64,000 bases of DNA. Source: Ewingella allii (lineage in GTDB: Bacteria; Pseudomonadota; Gammaproteobacteria; Enterobacterales; Enterobacteriaceae). The stretch is taken from the NCBI RefSeq assembly GCF_044430645.1, contig NZ_JAWUDN010000001.1, positions 372,001-436,000 of the forward strand. The letters run 5' to 3'. The notes below the pieces were generated by a model. That model worked only from the letters and a program-made list of their open reading frames with translations, was not told where the DNA came from and searched no databases. The position numbers and the translations under genes were made by a program. Shown here piece after piece: positions 16,353 through 25,113 of the stretch (the first letter of the stretch is position 1; each line of letters opens with the position of its first letter).

Positions 16353-16517
16353 TTCCCGCTGGTTGCCTGCTGTTTACTCAATTTCGCCTCTGTTTTCCCC
16401 GCTATCACAAGGATTTTTGGGACTTTTGCCCGTTATCCTCACTTGCTAATCGTTCTACACTGACTGGAAAGTGACTCAGACGCTTCAAATCCTATTGAGG
16501 CCCACCGTTGAGGTTTT

Positions 16518-17627
16518 ATGCGCCAGTCAGACATTCTCGTCGAAGTCAGTAACGACAAACAAACCCTGACCGCGCTGGTCGAGCAGGATGACCGCGTGGC
16601 TTATCTCTATATTTACGCCCGCGAAGATTTACGCGATCGCTTCCCGCGCATGCGCGCCTGCTGGATCCGCAATCTTTCTCCCGCCCCGCAGCACGACGAC
16701 CATGCCGCCATGGAGAGCGGGAAGGCGCCGATGCTCGCCGCGCAGTATTGCCGCAGCCTGGAGGCAGAAGCGCCGCTGGATCCGGCACAAATTCAAATTT
16801 TATGGAATGAAAGCGACGACGGCGCGGCCCTCTGGTATCAAGGGTTGCTGCTGGCGGTGATCCCCGGCTGGAGCCTGTATATCGACCATTCGGTCTGCTA
16901 TTCAGCGGGCTGCATCAAGCAAAACCCGCTGACTTTCCCATTGGGATCGGCGTCGACCAATACGCAATATGAGTTGGCCGACAAGACGCGCCAATTCTGG
17001 CGCGACTGGCAGCAGGAAGAGCACAACCCGTGGCCGAAAATTCAGCGTAAATTCCTCGCCAGCTATGAGGAGCGCTTCGGGCCATCGGTGAAATATTACG
17101 GCATTGATCAGGGCAACTGGCCGCCAATGGCCATTTCCCAGCACGAGGATGAGGAGAATTACTACTTCTTCACGCTGGGCATGAGCATCCGCCCAATGCC
17201 GCAAATCGACATTATTTTTAATGACGAAGCTCGCGAACACCGGCGCATCGAGCTGGCTTTCGCCGTCGGTAAAGAGTATGTGACGGAAGAGAACGCGGTG
17301 CAGATGGCCAGCGCGCTTTCTGGCTATGCGCAGCTGCCGTGGACCACGCTGAGCTGGCTGGGAGAAGGGCATACGCTGATTTCACCGATGGCGCCGCTGG
17401 GCTATGAGGGACACGTGGTCTCTTCCGCGCTCTGTTCGCCTTCCAGCAAAATGACCCTGCCAGATAACTATGGTGACCCGGTAAACCAGTTCTGGATCAG
17501 CCCGATTTTCACTGCCGAACGGGAGTTTGCGCTTTCCCGCCCCAATGGCGGATACGATTTGGTGGCGGCGATGATTGAGCAGGGGGCACGTCACGTCTTT
17601 GCACCGCGTTCACCGGTAATGGGATAA
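16518..17627 (+). CDS. Suppressor-of-fused-like domain protein
   Basis: Cytosolic 369-residue protein, no signal peptide or membrane segment. The C-terminal two-thirds (YGIDQGNWPPMAISQHEDEE, FFTLGMSIRPMPQI, RRIELAFAVGKEYV, then GYEGHVVSSALCSPS) look like the bacterial SUFU-type fold, which in many genomes occurs in immunity proteins for polymorphic toxins. No toxin gene is adjacent, so an immunity role is not supported here. The N-terminal third (QTLTALVEQDDRVAYLYIYARE) is unfamiliar. Codon use is similar to its neighbours. The family call is from recognition only. Confidence 0.55.
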   Translation: MRQSDILVEVSNDKQTLTALVEQDDRVAYLYIYAREDLRDRFPRMRACWIRNLSPAPQHDDHAAMESGKAPMLAAQYCRSLEAEAPLDPAQIQILWNESDDGAALWYQGLLLAVIPGWSLYIDHSVCYSAGCIKQNPLTFPLGSASTNTQYELADKTRQFWRDWQQEEHNPWPKIQRKFLASYEERFGPSVKYYGIDQGNWPPMAISQHEDEENYYFFTLGMSIRPMPQIDIIFNDEAREHRRIELAFAVGKEYVTEENAVQMASALSGYAQLPWTTLSWLGEGHTLISPMAPLGYEGHVVSSALCSPSSKMTLPDNYGDPVNQFWISPIFTAEREFALSRPNGGYDLVAAMIEQGARHVFAPRSPVMG

Positions 17628-17732
17628 ATGTTTAAATCTATCTAACTGTTTTATATCGTTTTAATTTTGATGCTGTTGTGCCATCGGTGCTACTACCCTG
17701 ATCGAATGCATCAAAAAAGGTTGTAGGAGAAG

Positions 17733-17765
17733 ATGACTTTGCCGCCGGAGAAGGCCCCGGCGTAA
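17733..17765 (+). CDS. Possible 10-residue leader peptide before the GH18 gene
   Basis: ATG ACT TTG ... GCG TAA encodes MTLPPEKAPA, preceded by GGAGAAG at good spacing and ending 33 bp before the GH18 start. The coding segment folds as CGCCGG / CCGGCG. It may modulate translation of the next gene, or be chance. Confidence 0.3.
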   Translation: MTLPPEKAPA

Positions 17766-17798
17766 ACGTTCTTACCTACATAAAAAAGGATATACAAC

Positions 17799-18719
17799 AT
17801 GGCTACTTTATATACCCCTTATATTGATGTGTCCCTGAATGCGCTGTGGAGTGACTGGCAGAATTACCCTAACGGTCGCCCAAACCCGCTTTACTCTCAA
17901 CAAGCTATTTCTTACGGCGTTGACGGTCTGGTGCTGGGCTTCCTGACACTTTCCCCGTCGAATAAAGCCTGCTGGGCCGCCTCCGACGCCATGCCGCTGG
18001 AATGGGCGCTGCCGCTGGCAAACGACCTGAACGCGGCAAACCGTCAGGTAATTGTCTCCTTCGGCGGCGCGTCCAACGCCGATATCTCCACCAAGTTCAC
18101 TGTTGACCAACTGGTACAGACTTACACCGACGTGGTACAGAAGTTTAAAGCCAAACAGCTGGACTTCGACTTGGAAAACGGTCAATACGACTACGGTAAA
18201 ATCAGCTCAGCCCTGGCGATTTTCCAGAAGAGCAACCCATCGGTTCGCATCAGCTTTACACTGCCAACCATGCCAGCAGGTTTGGTGACTGAAGGTCTGA
18301 ACATCATTCAGAGCGCCAAAAATGCCGGTGTGAAGTTCAGCGTAAACGGTATGGCGATGGACTATAACGACGGCGTTTCCAGCCAAGATATGGGTAAAGC
18401 AGCGACCAACGCGGCAACCAGCATCAAAACTCAGCTGGGCAAACTCTATCCGGGCCAGACTGACGCGCAGCTCTACCCACTGGTAGCCATCACCCCGATG
18501 ATCGGTCTAAACGACGACACCACCGAGATGTTCAAACTGCCAGACGCCACCACGGTTGCCGCTTTCGCCAAGCAGAAGAACATGGCGTTTATCGGTAGCT
18601 GGTCGTTTAACCGCGACAACCCATCGAGCTACACCTACGTTGATTTGCAGACCAGCAGTAACCCGGCGCAGAAAGCCTCAGGTGATTATGCGAAGACGTT
18701 CTTAGCGGGTATTCGCTAA
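17799..18719 (+). CDS. GH18-family chitinase-like protein without signal peptide
   Basis: A 306-residue TIM-barrel glycosyl hydrolase of family 18. The catalytic motif reads LDFDLENG with Asp122, Asp124 and acid Glu126, a variant of the usual DxxDxDxE. SFGGAS at 87-92 is the conserved strand-3 motif. The C-terminal strand FIGSWSFNRDN supplies the barrel Trp. There is a single catalytic domain, no chitin-binding module and no Sec signal. Similar signal-less chitinases in Serratia leave the cell through dedicated holin/endopeptidase release; no such genes are adjacent here. AGGATATACAAC precedes the ATG. Substrate (chitin or a related glycan) is inferred. Confidence 0.85.
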   Translation: MATLYTPYIDVSLNALWSDWQNYPNGRPNPLYSQQAISYGVDGLVLGFLTLSPSNKACWAASDAMPLEWALPLANDLNAANRQVIVSFGGASNADISTKFTVDQLVQTYTDVVQKFKAKQLDFDLENGQYDYGKISSALAIFQKSNPSVRISFTLPTMPAGLVTEGLNIIQSAKNAGVKFSVNGMAMDYNDGVSSQDMGKAATNAATSIKTQLGKLYPGQTDAQLYPLVAITPMIGLNDDTTEMFKLPDATTVAAFAKQKNMAFIGSWSFNRDNPSSYTYVDLQTSSNPAQKASGDYAKTFLAGIR

Positions 18720-18765
18720 GGGAATAGTGGGCAGGGAGGCCCACAGCTCCTTTAGATCTTTAAAT

Positions 18766-18938
18766 TCAAAACCGTGGGCTCGCCGCCCACACTGGCCCAA
18801 AGGGTTTTAAACGAAACCCTTTGGAATCCTGCGTTTTTTGCTGTTGTAAGATCGAGGCTTCGCAGGGTTCCAAGGGAGGCGCGTTTACGCCTCCCTTGGT
18901 CGGTGTGGGCCGACGCCCACGACCTTGACCTTAAAAGG
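18766..18938. repeat. Mosaic palindromic intergenic element, copy A (about 170 bp)
   Basis: Begins TTCAAAACCGTGGGCTCGCC and ends with the complementary GGTGTGGGCCGACGCCCACG. Inside are hairpins AAAGGGTTT / AAACCCTTT and CCAAGGGAGGCG / CGCCTCCCTTGG. Its left 100 bp is almost identical to copy B at 26061. It lies between the convergent GH18 and MFS genes. Confidence 0.85.
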
Positions 18939-18966
18939 TTTGCTCAGCTTTCCCAAAAGCTGCCCC

Positions 18967-20445
18967 CTAAAAATCTTCCGCATCAACATCATACCCTGAG
19001 GGTTCCCAGCGAATCGCCGTCAACACGATAAGCCCTGCCAGCGGCGCTAACGCGATCACCCAGAATACGCCGGTGCCGAGGGCGGCGGCTAATACGGGGA
19101 ACAGGAACAGCGAAAACGTTGAGCTGCCGCGCATTAACGTTTGGTTGAAGCCTACGCCCATGCCGCGCAGCGAGGTCGGGTAGCTCAAGGAGGCGAAGGT
19201 CATGGTGTGGGAGCCGGGGCCGAAACCTTGGCCGAACAGGAATAGCGCCAACATGCCGATGGAAATCGCGGCTTCTGCGCCGCCGGTTGGGCGACCAATG
19301 GCGGCGAGTACCACCAGGGCGATCAGCTGACAGGCATATCCGGCGACGGTCATCTTCCATGCGCCGAACTTCGACACATAGCGCACCGCAATCAGCCCGC
19401 CGACAAAGGCAAACAGCAGGTTAAGCGCCAGCGACACCAGAATGGTGCTGATCATCGACTGAGCCAAAAACGTCGACAGGATCACCGGCAGGCCGAAAGC
19501 CACGGCGTTATAGGCGAAGGAGGAGGCCACGGCGGTCACCGTCGCCAGCACGGTACGGCGCAGATAAACCCCTTGCAGCAGCGTGCCGTAGTTGCGCCAC
19601 GCGGCTTTACGCACTTTTACCGCCGGTTTCAGATCGGCCTCGTCGGCCACCACGGCATTAATATTGTATGACTTACGCAAAATCGCGGCGGCACCTTGCA
19701 GGTCGCCCTGATTGGCGGCCCACACCGGCGACTCATTCATATAACGATGGCGGATGGCGATGATCAGCAGAGCCGGAACCGCGCCGAAGCCGAGGATTAA
19801 ACGCCACAACCAGTCGGTGTGCGTGGCAGGCAATACCGCGTAAAGCAGCAGTACGAGCAGATAGGAGATGCTGATGGCGGCGTACCACGTCGGGCACCAC
19901 ATCGCCACGCGCGAGGCTTTATTGCCACGCCCGGACAGCTTGGAGAACTCAGCTAAAAACGCCATCGCCACCGGCAAATCAATGCCGACCCCAAGTCCCA
20001 TCACAAAGCGTGAGCCGCCCAGCACCCACTCGTTTGGGGCAAATGCACAGGCCAGCGCGGCAAAGACGAAGAAGAACATGTCGGCCATAAACACCCGGTA
20101 ACGGCCAATTTTGTCGGTGAGATAGCCGCCGAACAGCGCGCCGATGATCGCCCCGAAGGTGATTGCGGAAGCCACCATGCCGGTACCCGACGGCGTCAGG
20201 CTAAATTCGCGCGTGATGTCTTTAATGCCGAAGGCCAGCGCGCCGAGGTCATAGGCGTCGAGGAAAACGCCGCCGAGTGCGATAGCAATCACGATGCGTG
20301 CGTCGCTGAGCTTCGCGGCCCCACGGTTGACGAGCTGGGTGATATCGGCGGCGGAGCGGATTAAAACCGGCGCGTCGCTGGAGGATGAACTGACTGAACC
20401 TGTATTCCCTGAACCGGCGGGAGCCGCCGCAAATGAATCTGACAT
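18967..20445 (-). CDS. Major facilitator superfamily transporter
   Basis: A 492-residue inner-membrane carrier with 12 predicted helices. The MFS loop 2-3 motif is GGYLTDKIGRYRVF, and FVMGLGVGIDLPVAMAFLAEFS resembles the sugar/metabolite-porter branch. The cytoplasmic N-terminus is long and serine-rich (GNTGSVSSSSSD). I take the ATG at 20445 rather than the TTG at 20469; neither has a strong ribosome site. The substrate is unknown. It is convergent with the GH18 gene across repeat copy A. Confidence 0.8.
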   Translation of the reverse strand: MSDSFAAAPAGSGNTGSVSSSSSDAPVLIRSAADITQLVNRGAAKLSDARIVIAIALGGVFLDAYDLGALAFGIKDITREFSLTPSGTGMVASAITFGAIIGALFGGYLTDKIGRYRVFMADMFFFVFAALACAFAPNEWVLGGSRFVMGLGVGIDLPVAMAFLAEFSKLSGRGNKASRVAMWCPTWYAAISISYLLVLLLYAVLPATHTDWLWRLILGFGAVPALLIIAIRHRYMNESPVWAANQGDLQGAAAILRKSYNINAVVADEADLKPAVKVRKAAWRNYGTLLQGVYLRRTVLATVTAVASSFAYNAVAFGLPVILSTFLAQSMISTILVSLALNLLFAFVGGLIAVRYVSKFGAWKMTVAGYACQLIALVVLAAIGRPTGGAEAAISIGMLALFLFGQGFGPGSHTMTFASLSYPTSLRGMGVGFNQTLMRGSSTFSLFLFPVLAAALGTGVFWVIALAPLAGLIVLTAIRWEPSGYDVDAEDF

Positions 20446-20791
20446 AATTATTTTTACGCTTTTAGACAAAAAATCAGCATAGAAGGGGCGTGACCTTAGT
20501 CACAACTGATTTTTATTCATGAGGTAAATGAAATAGTTATAACTTAAAACATTTTCATCTGAGAGGAGGGGCGCGTCCGCTAGGCTAGCCCTGTTACTTT
20601 AGGCGCTGAGTGGCAAAGCTTTTCACAAATAAGCATTTTACTCAAAAATCCAGCCTTGGTGTGATGACCCGCCATTTTGTCCGAATTGGCAAAATTGAAC
20701 TATTCTTTATCACACCGTATGTGTATACGAATTAATGTTGTTGGTGATATCAAAGCCTTAACATAAAAGTAACCCGATAAGAGGAAATAAG
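20446..20791. other. 346-bp divergent promoter region (MFS / osmF)
   Basis: No gene seen. It contains a small inverted repeat CGTAT-GTGT-ATACG at 20716-20729, about 60 bp upstream of osmF. I could not place confident -35/-10 boxes. Confidence 0.4.
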
Positions 20792-21736
20792 ATGGCTTTC
20801 ATGACAGGACGTGGGCGAGTGCGGGCAATAGCGGCAGCAGCGACGTTGGCAATGGTTTCTACTTTTAGTCTTTCTGCGCAAGCCGCAGACAGCGTGCGCG
20901 TTGGCTCGAAAATCGATACCGAAGGCTCGCTGCTGGGCAATCTGATTGTGCAGGTGCTGGAAGCCAACGGCATCAAGACCACCAATAAACTGCAACTGGG
21001 GACCACCAAAGTGGTGCGCGGCGCGATCACCGCCGGCGAAATCGATATCTACCCTGAGTACACCGGCAACGGCGCGTTCTTCTTCTCTGATGAGAAAGAC
21101 CCGGCGTGGAAAGATGCCAAGGCCGGTTTCGAGAAAGTGAAAAAGCTCGACTATGACCAGAACAAAATTGTCTGGCTGGATGCTTCCCCTGCCAACAACA
21201 CCTGGACTATCGCGGTGCGTGACGACCTCGCCAGTGCGCATAACCTGAAAAGCCTTGAGGATTTGGGCAAGTGGATTAAAAGCGGCGGCGACTTCAAACT
21301 GGCGGCCTCTGCCGAGTTCATCGAGCGCCCGGATGCTTTACCGGCGTTTGAAAACGCTTACGACTTTAAGCTGAAACAGAACCAGCTGCTTTCGCTGGCG
21401 GGCGGGGATACCGCAGTGACCATCAAGGCGGCGGCGGAAAAAACCTCTGGCGTTAACGCGGCGATGGCGTACGGCACCGACGGTCCGGTTGCGGCATTGG
21501 GTCTGGTAACGCTGACTGACCCGAAAGGGGTGCAACCGATTTACGCTCCGGCACCGATAATTCGTGAATCCGTGCTGAAGGCGCATCCCAACATTCCAGA
21601 ACTGTTGAAGCCGGTCTTCGCCTCCCTCGATGGCCCGACGCTGCAAAAGCTGAATGCCAAAATCGCAGTTGACGGTCAAGATGCCAAAAAAGTGGCCGCG
21701 AAATACCTGCAAGACAAAGGTTTCGTCAAAAAATGA
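20792..21736 (+). CDS. osmF: Osmoprotectant-type periplasmic binding protein YehZ/OsmF
   Basis: Secreted 314-residue solute-binding protein of the quaternary-ammonium (OpuAC/YehZ) family. The signal peptide ends LSAQAAD. The mature start VRVGSKIDTEGSLLGNLIVQVLEANG, the ligand loop GEIDIYPEYTGNGAFF and AMAYGTDGPVAALGLVTL match E. coli OsmF. It heads the operon osmF-yehY-yehX-yehW, the E. coli gene order. In E. coli this system is RpoS- and osmotically induced and has low affinity for betaine; the same substrate class is inferred here. Strong ribosome site GAGGAAATAAG. Confidence 0.93.
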   Translation: MAFMTGRGRVRAIAAAATLAMVSTFSLSAQAADSVRVGSKIDTEGSLLGNLIVQVLEANGIKTTNKLQLGTTKVVRGAITAGEIDIYPEYTGNGAFFFSDEKDPAWKDAKAGFEKVKKLDYDQNKIVWLDASPANNTWTIAVRDDLASAHNLKSLEDLGKWIKSGGDFKLAASAEFIERPDALPAFENAYDFKLKQNQLLSLAGGDTAVTIKAAAEKTSGVNAAMAYGTDGPVAALGLVTLTDPKGVQPIYAPAPIIRESVLKAHPNIPELLKPVFASLDGPTLQKLNAKIAVDGQDAKKVAAKYLQDKGFVKK

Positions 21737-21809
21737 TCCTTGCCATATCGGTGAGGAGATAACGCAAGCCCGCCCGGTTCGCCGCGCGGGCTGAACTTTT
21801 TAGATTTAG

Positions 21810-22985
21810 GTGACTTTTTTGACCCGGGACTTCGTTAAAAATCGCGTTTTACTGACGCTGGTTATTCTGATTATTGCCGCCGGAAGCGGCCTGGCCTTTC
21901 TGAGCCATGCTCCGAACCGACTGGTGTCTGGCAAAGGGATCTCCCTCGCCAGCCTGCTCGACGGGCAGAGCCTGTGGCTGCTGCTGCCGGTGCTGCTCCT
22001 GCTGCTGCTCTCCTTCTTTACCCCTTCGCGCCGCAACATGATTGTGGTGATGCTGCTGGCGGAAATCTTGCTGTTTGGCCTGACGGCGTTGACCGGCCAC
22101 GCAGCTATTGCGCTGACCGGCGGAGATGAAGATAGCGTGGCGAGAACCTCGTTCGGCGGGGCATTCTGGGCCAGCGCGGCGCTCTCTCTGCTTATCGCCT
22201 CTGATGCCATTTCCCGCATTACGCAAAGCCCGACGTGGCGCATCCTGCTCAACGTGCAGGTGGTTATTCCGGTGATTGCGCTGATTGTCACCGGCCAGCT
22301 CAGCGAACTGTCGCTGCTCAAAGAGTATGACAATCGCTCCGACGTGTTCAATGACGCGCTGTGGCAGCATCTCGGTATTCTGTTTGGCACGCTGGTTCCG
22401 GCCATTTTACTCGGCCTGCCGCTGGGCATTATTTGCCATCGCTCGGCTCGCTGGCAGACGCCAATCCTCTCGGTGCTCAACATCATTCAAACCGTGCCTT
22501 CGATTGCGCTGTTTGGCCTGCTGCTGGCGCCCCTTGCCGGGCTGGCGAAGGCGCTGCCGTGGCTGGCGGAGCACGGTATCAGCGGCATCGGGCTGGCCCC
22601 GGCGATTATCGCGCTGGTGCTTTATTCGCTGTTGCCGCTGGTGCGTAGCGTGATTGCCGGGTTGGATTCGGTCTCTCCGGGCGTGATTGAGTCGGCACGG
22701 GGCATGGGGATGAACCGGCTACAGGTGTTTTACAAAGTACAAATTCCTATCGCGCTGCCGGTGATCCTCACCGGTATTCGCATCGTCGCGGTGCAAACCG
22801 TCGGCATGGCGGTGGTGGCCGCGCTGATTGGCGCAGGCGGCTTCGGCGCCATTATGTTCCAGGGGCTGCTGAGCAGCGCGCTGGATCTGGTTCTGCTCGG
22901 GGTGATCCCGGTGGTTCTAATGGCAGTCATCGTCGATGGCATCTTTAAATTCTTAGTCTCAATGTTGGAAACCTCACGCAGATGA
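21810..22985 (+). CDS. yehY: Osmoprotectant-type ABC permease YehY
   Basis: A 391-residue inner-membrane permease, larger than its partner YehW because of an N-terminal block of extra membrane segments (residues about 1-200) before the BPD permease domain. That domain shows SVSPGVIESARGMGMNRLQVF (EAA loop) and TVGMAVVAALIGAGGFG. The start is uncertain: GTG at 21810 or TTG at 21819, the latter better spaced from TTTAGGTGA. It overlaps yehX by 4 bp (ATGA). E. coli YehY has the same layout. Confidence 0.92.
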   Translation: MTFLTRDFVKNRVLLTLVILIIAAGSGLAFLSHAPNRLVSGKGISLASLLDGQSLWLLLPVLLLLLLSFFTPSRRNMIVVMLLAEILLFGLTALTGHAAIALTGGDEDSVARTSFGGAFWASAALSLLIASDAISRITQSPTWRILLNVQVVIPVIALIVTGQLSELSLLKEYDNRSDVFNDALWQHLGILFGTLVPAILLGLPLGIICHRSARWQTPILSVLNIIQTVPSIALFGLLLAPLAGLAKALPWLAEHGISGIGLAPAIIALVLYSLLPLVRSVIAGLDSVSPGVIESARGMGMNRLQVFYKVQIPIALPVILTGIRIVAVQTVGMAVVAALIGAGGFGAIMFQGLLSSALDLVLLGVIPVVLMAVIVDGIFKFLVSMLETSRR

Positions 22986-23926
22986 TTCATTTCAATCAGG
23001 TAAGCAAACACTTCGCCGGAAAAGCGGTGGTTCGGGATCTGACGCTGGAGATGTCCAAGGGCGAGTTTACGGTGCTGATTGGCACCTCCGGCTCGGGCAA
23101 ATCCACGACGCTGAAGATGATTAACCGTCTGGTGGAGCACGATCAGGGACAGATCACCTTTGCCGGTGAGCCTATCAGTCAATTCCGCGCGCAGGATTTG
23201 CGCCGCCGCATGGGTTACGCCATTCAGTCAATCGGCCTGTTCCCGCACTGGACGGTGGAAGAGAATATCGCCACCGTGCCGCAACTGCTCAAATGGCCGA
23301 AGGCCAAAATTCGCGACCGCGTGACCGAGCTGATGGAGCTGCTGCATCTCGACCCAAACCAGTTCCGCCATCGCTACCCGCACCAGCTTTCTGGCGGCCA
23401 GCAGCAGCGCGTGGGCGTGGCTCGCGCACTGGCCTCTGACCCCGAAGTGCTGTTAATGGACGAACCTTTTGGCGCCCTCGACCCAGTCACTCGCGCCACT
23501 TTGCAGCAAGAAGTGGCGCGAATTCATCAGCTTACTAATCGCACCATTGTGCTGGTGACGCATGATATTGATGAAGCGCTGAGCCTGGCGGACCGCATTG
23601 TGTTGCTCAATGAAGGGCAGGTAATTCAGCAGGGCACGCCGCTGGAAATGCTGACCAAGCCCGCCACACCGTTTGTGCGTGACTTCTTCGGGCGCAGCGA
23701 CATGGGCATCAAGCTGCTCTCTTTAGGGCTGGTGGGCGAGCGCACCCGTCGCGGCGAAACCTTGCCAACTTCCATTGAGCCGATTGCCGCCTCCATGACG
23801 CTGCGTGAAGCGCTGTCGGTCTTTGTCGCCCGCCACGTCGAGCAGCTGCCGGTGATTGACGACGCCGGGCAGCCGCTGGGCGTGCTGCACTTCGGCGATT
23901 TGGTGGCCGAAAGGAGTGAAGCATGA
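22982..23926 (+). CDS. yehX: Osmoprotectant-type ABC ATPase YehX
   Basis: A 314-residue ATP-binding subunit. Walker A is GTSGSGKS (34-41), the signature LSGGQQQR, Walker B VLLMDEPFGALD, and the switch His in LVTHDIDEAL. After the ATPase core (about residue 240) comes a CBS-like regulatory half (MTLREALSVFVARHVEQLPVIDDAGQPLGVLHFGDL), as in OpuA-type ATPases that sense ionic strength. It overlaps both neighbours by ATGA, indicating tight translational coupling. Confidence 0.95.
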   Translation: MIHFNQVSKHFAGKAVVRDLTLEMSKGEFTVLIGTSGSGKSTTLKMINRLVEHDQGQITFAGEPISQFRAQDLRRRMGYAIQSIGLFPHWTVEENIATVPQLLKWPKAKIRDRVTELMELLHLDPNQFRHRYPHQLSGGQQQRVGVARALASDPEVLLMDEPFGALDPVTRATLQQEVARIHQLTNRTIVLVTHDIDEALSLADRIVLLNEGQVIQQGTPLEMLTKPATPFVRDFFGRSDMGIKLLSLGLVGERTRRGETLPTSIEPIAASMTLREALSVFVARHVEQLPVIDDAGQPLGVLHFGDLVAERSEA

Positions 23927-24675
23927 CCTTGCGTTGGCTGAAAGATCCGCTGCCATGGGTGATCCTGCTGCTGGTTGTGCTGGTGTTTGGCATGACCTCG
24001 CTCGGCGGCTTATTCCACTGGATGTTTCCAGCGCTAGACCGTCCGGTATATCTGCAAGAGAGCTTTGCCTCGCTGGTGCGCGCGCACCTGCTGCTGGTCG
24101 GCGTCTCCAGCCTGATTGCCGTAGTGATTGGCGTTGCAGCGGGGATTGGCGTCACGCGTCACGCGGGCAAGGAGTTCCGCTCGTTGGTAGAAACCATTGT
24201 GGCGATGGGTCAGACTTTCCCGCCGGTTGCGGTGTTAGCCGTGGCGGTGCCGGTGATGGGCTTTAGCGAGAAACCGGCGATTATCGCGCTGGTGCTGTAC
24301 GGGCTGCTGCCTATCCTGCAAGGGACCATTGCCGGGATTGAGTCAGTCCCGGCCTCGGCGCGGGAAATCGCGCAGGGCGTCGGCATGAGCCGCTGGCAAA
24401 TTCTGCGCAAGGTGGAGATCCCACTGGCCGCGCCGGTGATTGTCTCCGGCATTCGCACCTCGGTGATCATCAATATCGGCACCGCGGCGATTGCCTCAAG
24501 CGTCGGTACCCAGAGTCTCGGCTCGCCGATCGTGATTGGCCTGAGTGGATTTAACACGGCCTATGTGTTGCAGGGGGCGATCATTGTCGCCTTGCTGGCG
24601 ATCATTGTGGATATGGCTTTCGAACGCTGGAGCCGTCGCCTGCAACGCTGGCAGGTGACTCCGCCGCAGGAATAG
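23923..24675 (+). CDS. yehW: Osmoprotectant-type ABC permease YehW
   Basis: A 250-residue inner-membrane permease and last gene of the operon. About six helices carry the BPD domain SVPASAREIAQGVGMSRWQILRKVEIPLA and SSVGTQSLGSPIVIGL. With YehY it forms the channel; both resemble E. coli subunits. The operon closes with a hairpin that also contains the stop codon of the oppositely oriented small gene downstream. Confidence 0.93.
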   Translation: MTLRWLKDPLPWVILLLVVLVFGMTSLGGLFHWMFPALDRPVYLQESFASLVRAHLLLVGVSSLIAVVIGVAAGIGVTRHAGKEFRSLVETIVAMGQTFPPVAVLAVAVPVMGFSEKPAIIALVLYGLLPILQGTIAGIESVPASAREIAQGVGMSRWQILRKVEIPLAAPVIVSGIRTSVIINIGTAAIASSVGTQSLGSPIVIGLSGFNTAYVLQGAIIVALLAIIVDMAFERWSRRLQRWQVTPPQE

Positions 24676-24706
24676 CGCGGCAGAAAAGCAGGGGAGTTTT
24701 GAATCG

Positions 24707-24728
24707 AAACGCGTCTTAGGACGCGTTT
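24707..24728. terminator. Terminator hairpin of the yeh operon, overlapping a convergent small gene
   Basis: AAACGCGTCCT-like stem (AAACGCGTC / GACGCGTTT) followed by TTTTG. The TAA of the minus-strand small gene (24716-24718) lies inside the loop. Confidence 0.7.
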
Positions 24729-24889
24729 TGTGTAGCAGGTGCAGGAACCACGGAAGGAGCGGAGCTGGTATCTGGCGCTTTATCTTCCTGAATCACCACT
24801 GCGTAACCTGCCACCATCACGCCGCCGATTGCGCCAATAGCCATCAGGCCGAACAGGGCGATAAGACATTTTTTGCCGAACGTATTCAT
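24716..24889 (-). CDS. 57-residue single-pass membrane peptide, unknown function
   Basis: An ATG at 24889 with an excellent ribosome site (GAGGTTCGCAA) opens a 57-codon frame. It has a basic start MNTFGKKCLIAL, one membrane helix (FGLMAIGAIGGVMVAGYAVV) and a polar, proline/serine-rich tail (EDKAPDTSSAPSVVPAPATQ). I do not recognise a family. It is convergent with yehW and divergent from yedA. Coding is supported by the ribosome site and membrane-protein layout, not by homology. Confidence 0.6.
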   Translation of the reverse strand: MNTFGKKCLIALFGLMAIGAIGGVMVAGYAVVIQEDKAPDTSSAPSVVPAPATQNAS

Positions 24890-25113
24890 TTGCGAACCTC
24901 TTAAATAATTGCCCGGAATTATAAGTCGTTTGCCCCCACCTGCAACAGTCTATTGATGCGCTTGTTACCTCGCGGAGAGGTTTTCGGTGCAAACCGCGTG
25001 CTAAAGAAACTTTTTCGTAACATCTGGACGTAATAGCACATATTTACTTGCCGCTCTGCCGAGCAATAGCGTTAACTGTTCGCCTTCTAACTAATTCTAA
25101 AAAAGTACTTACC

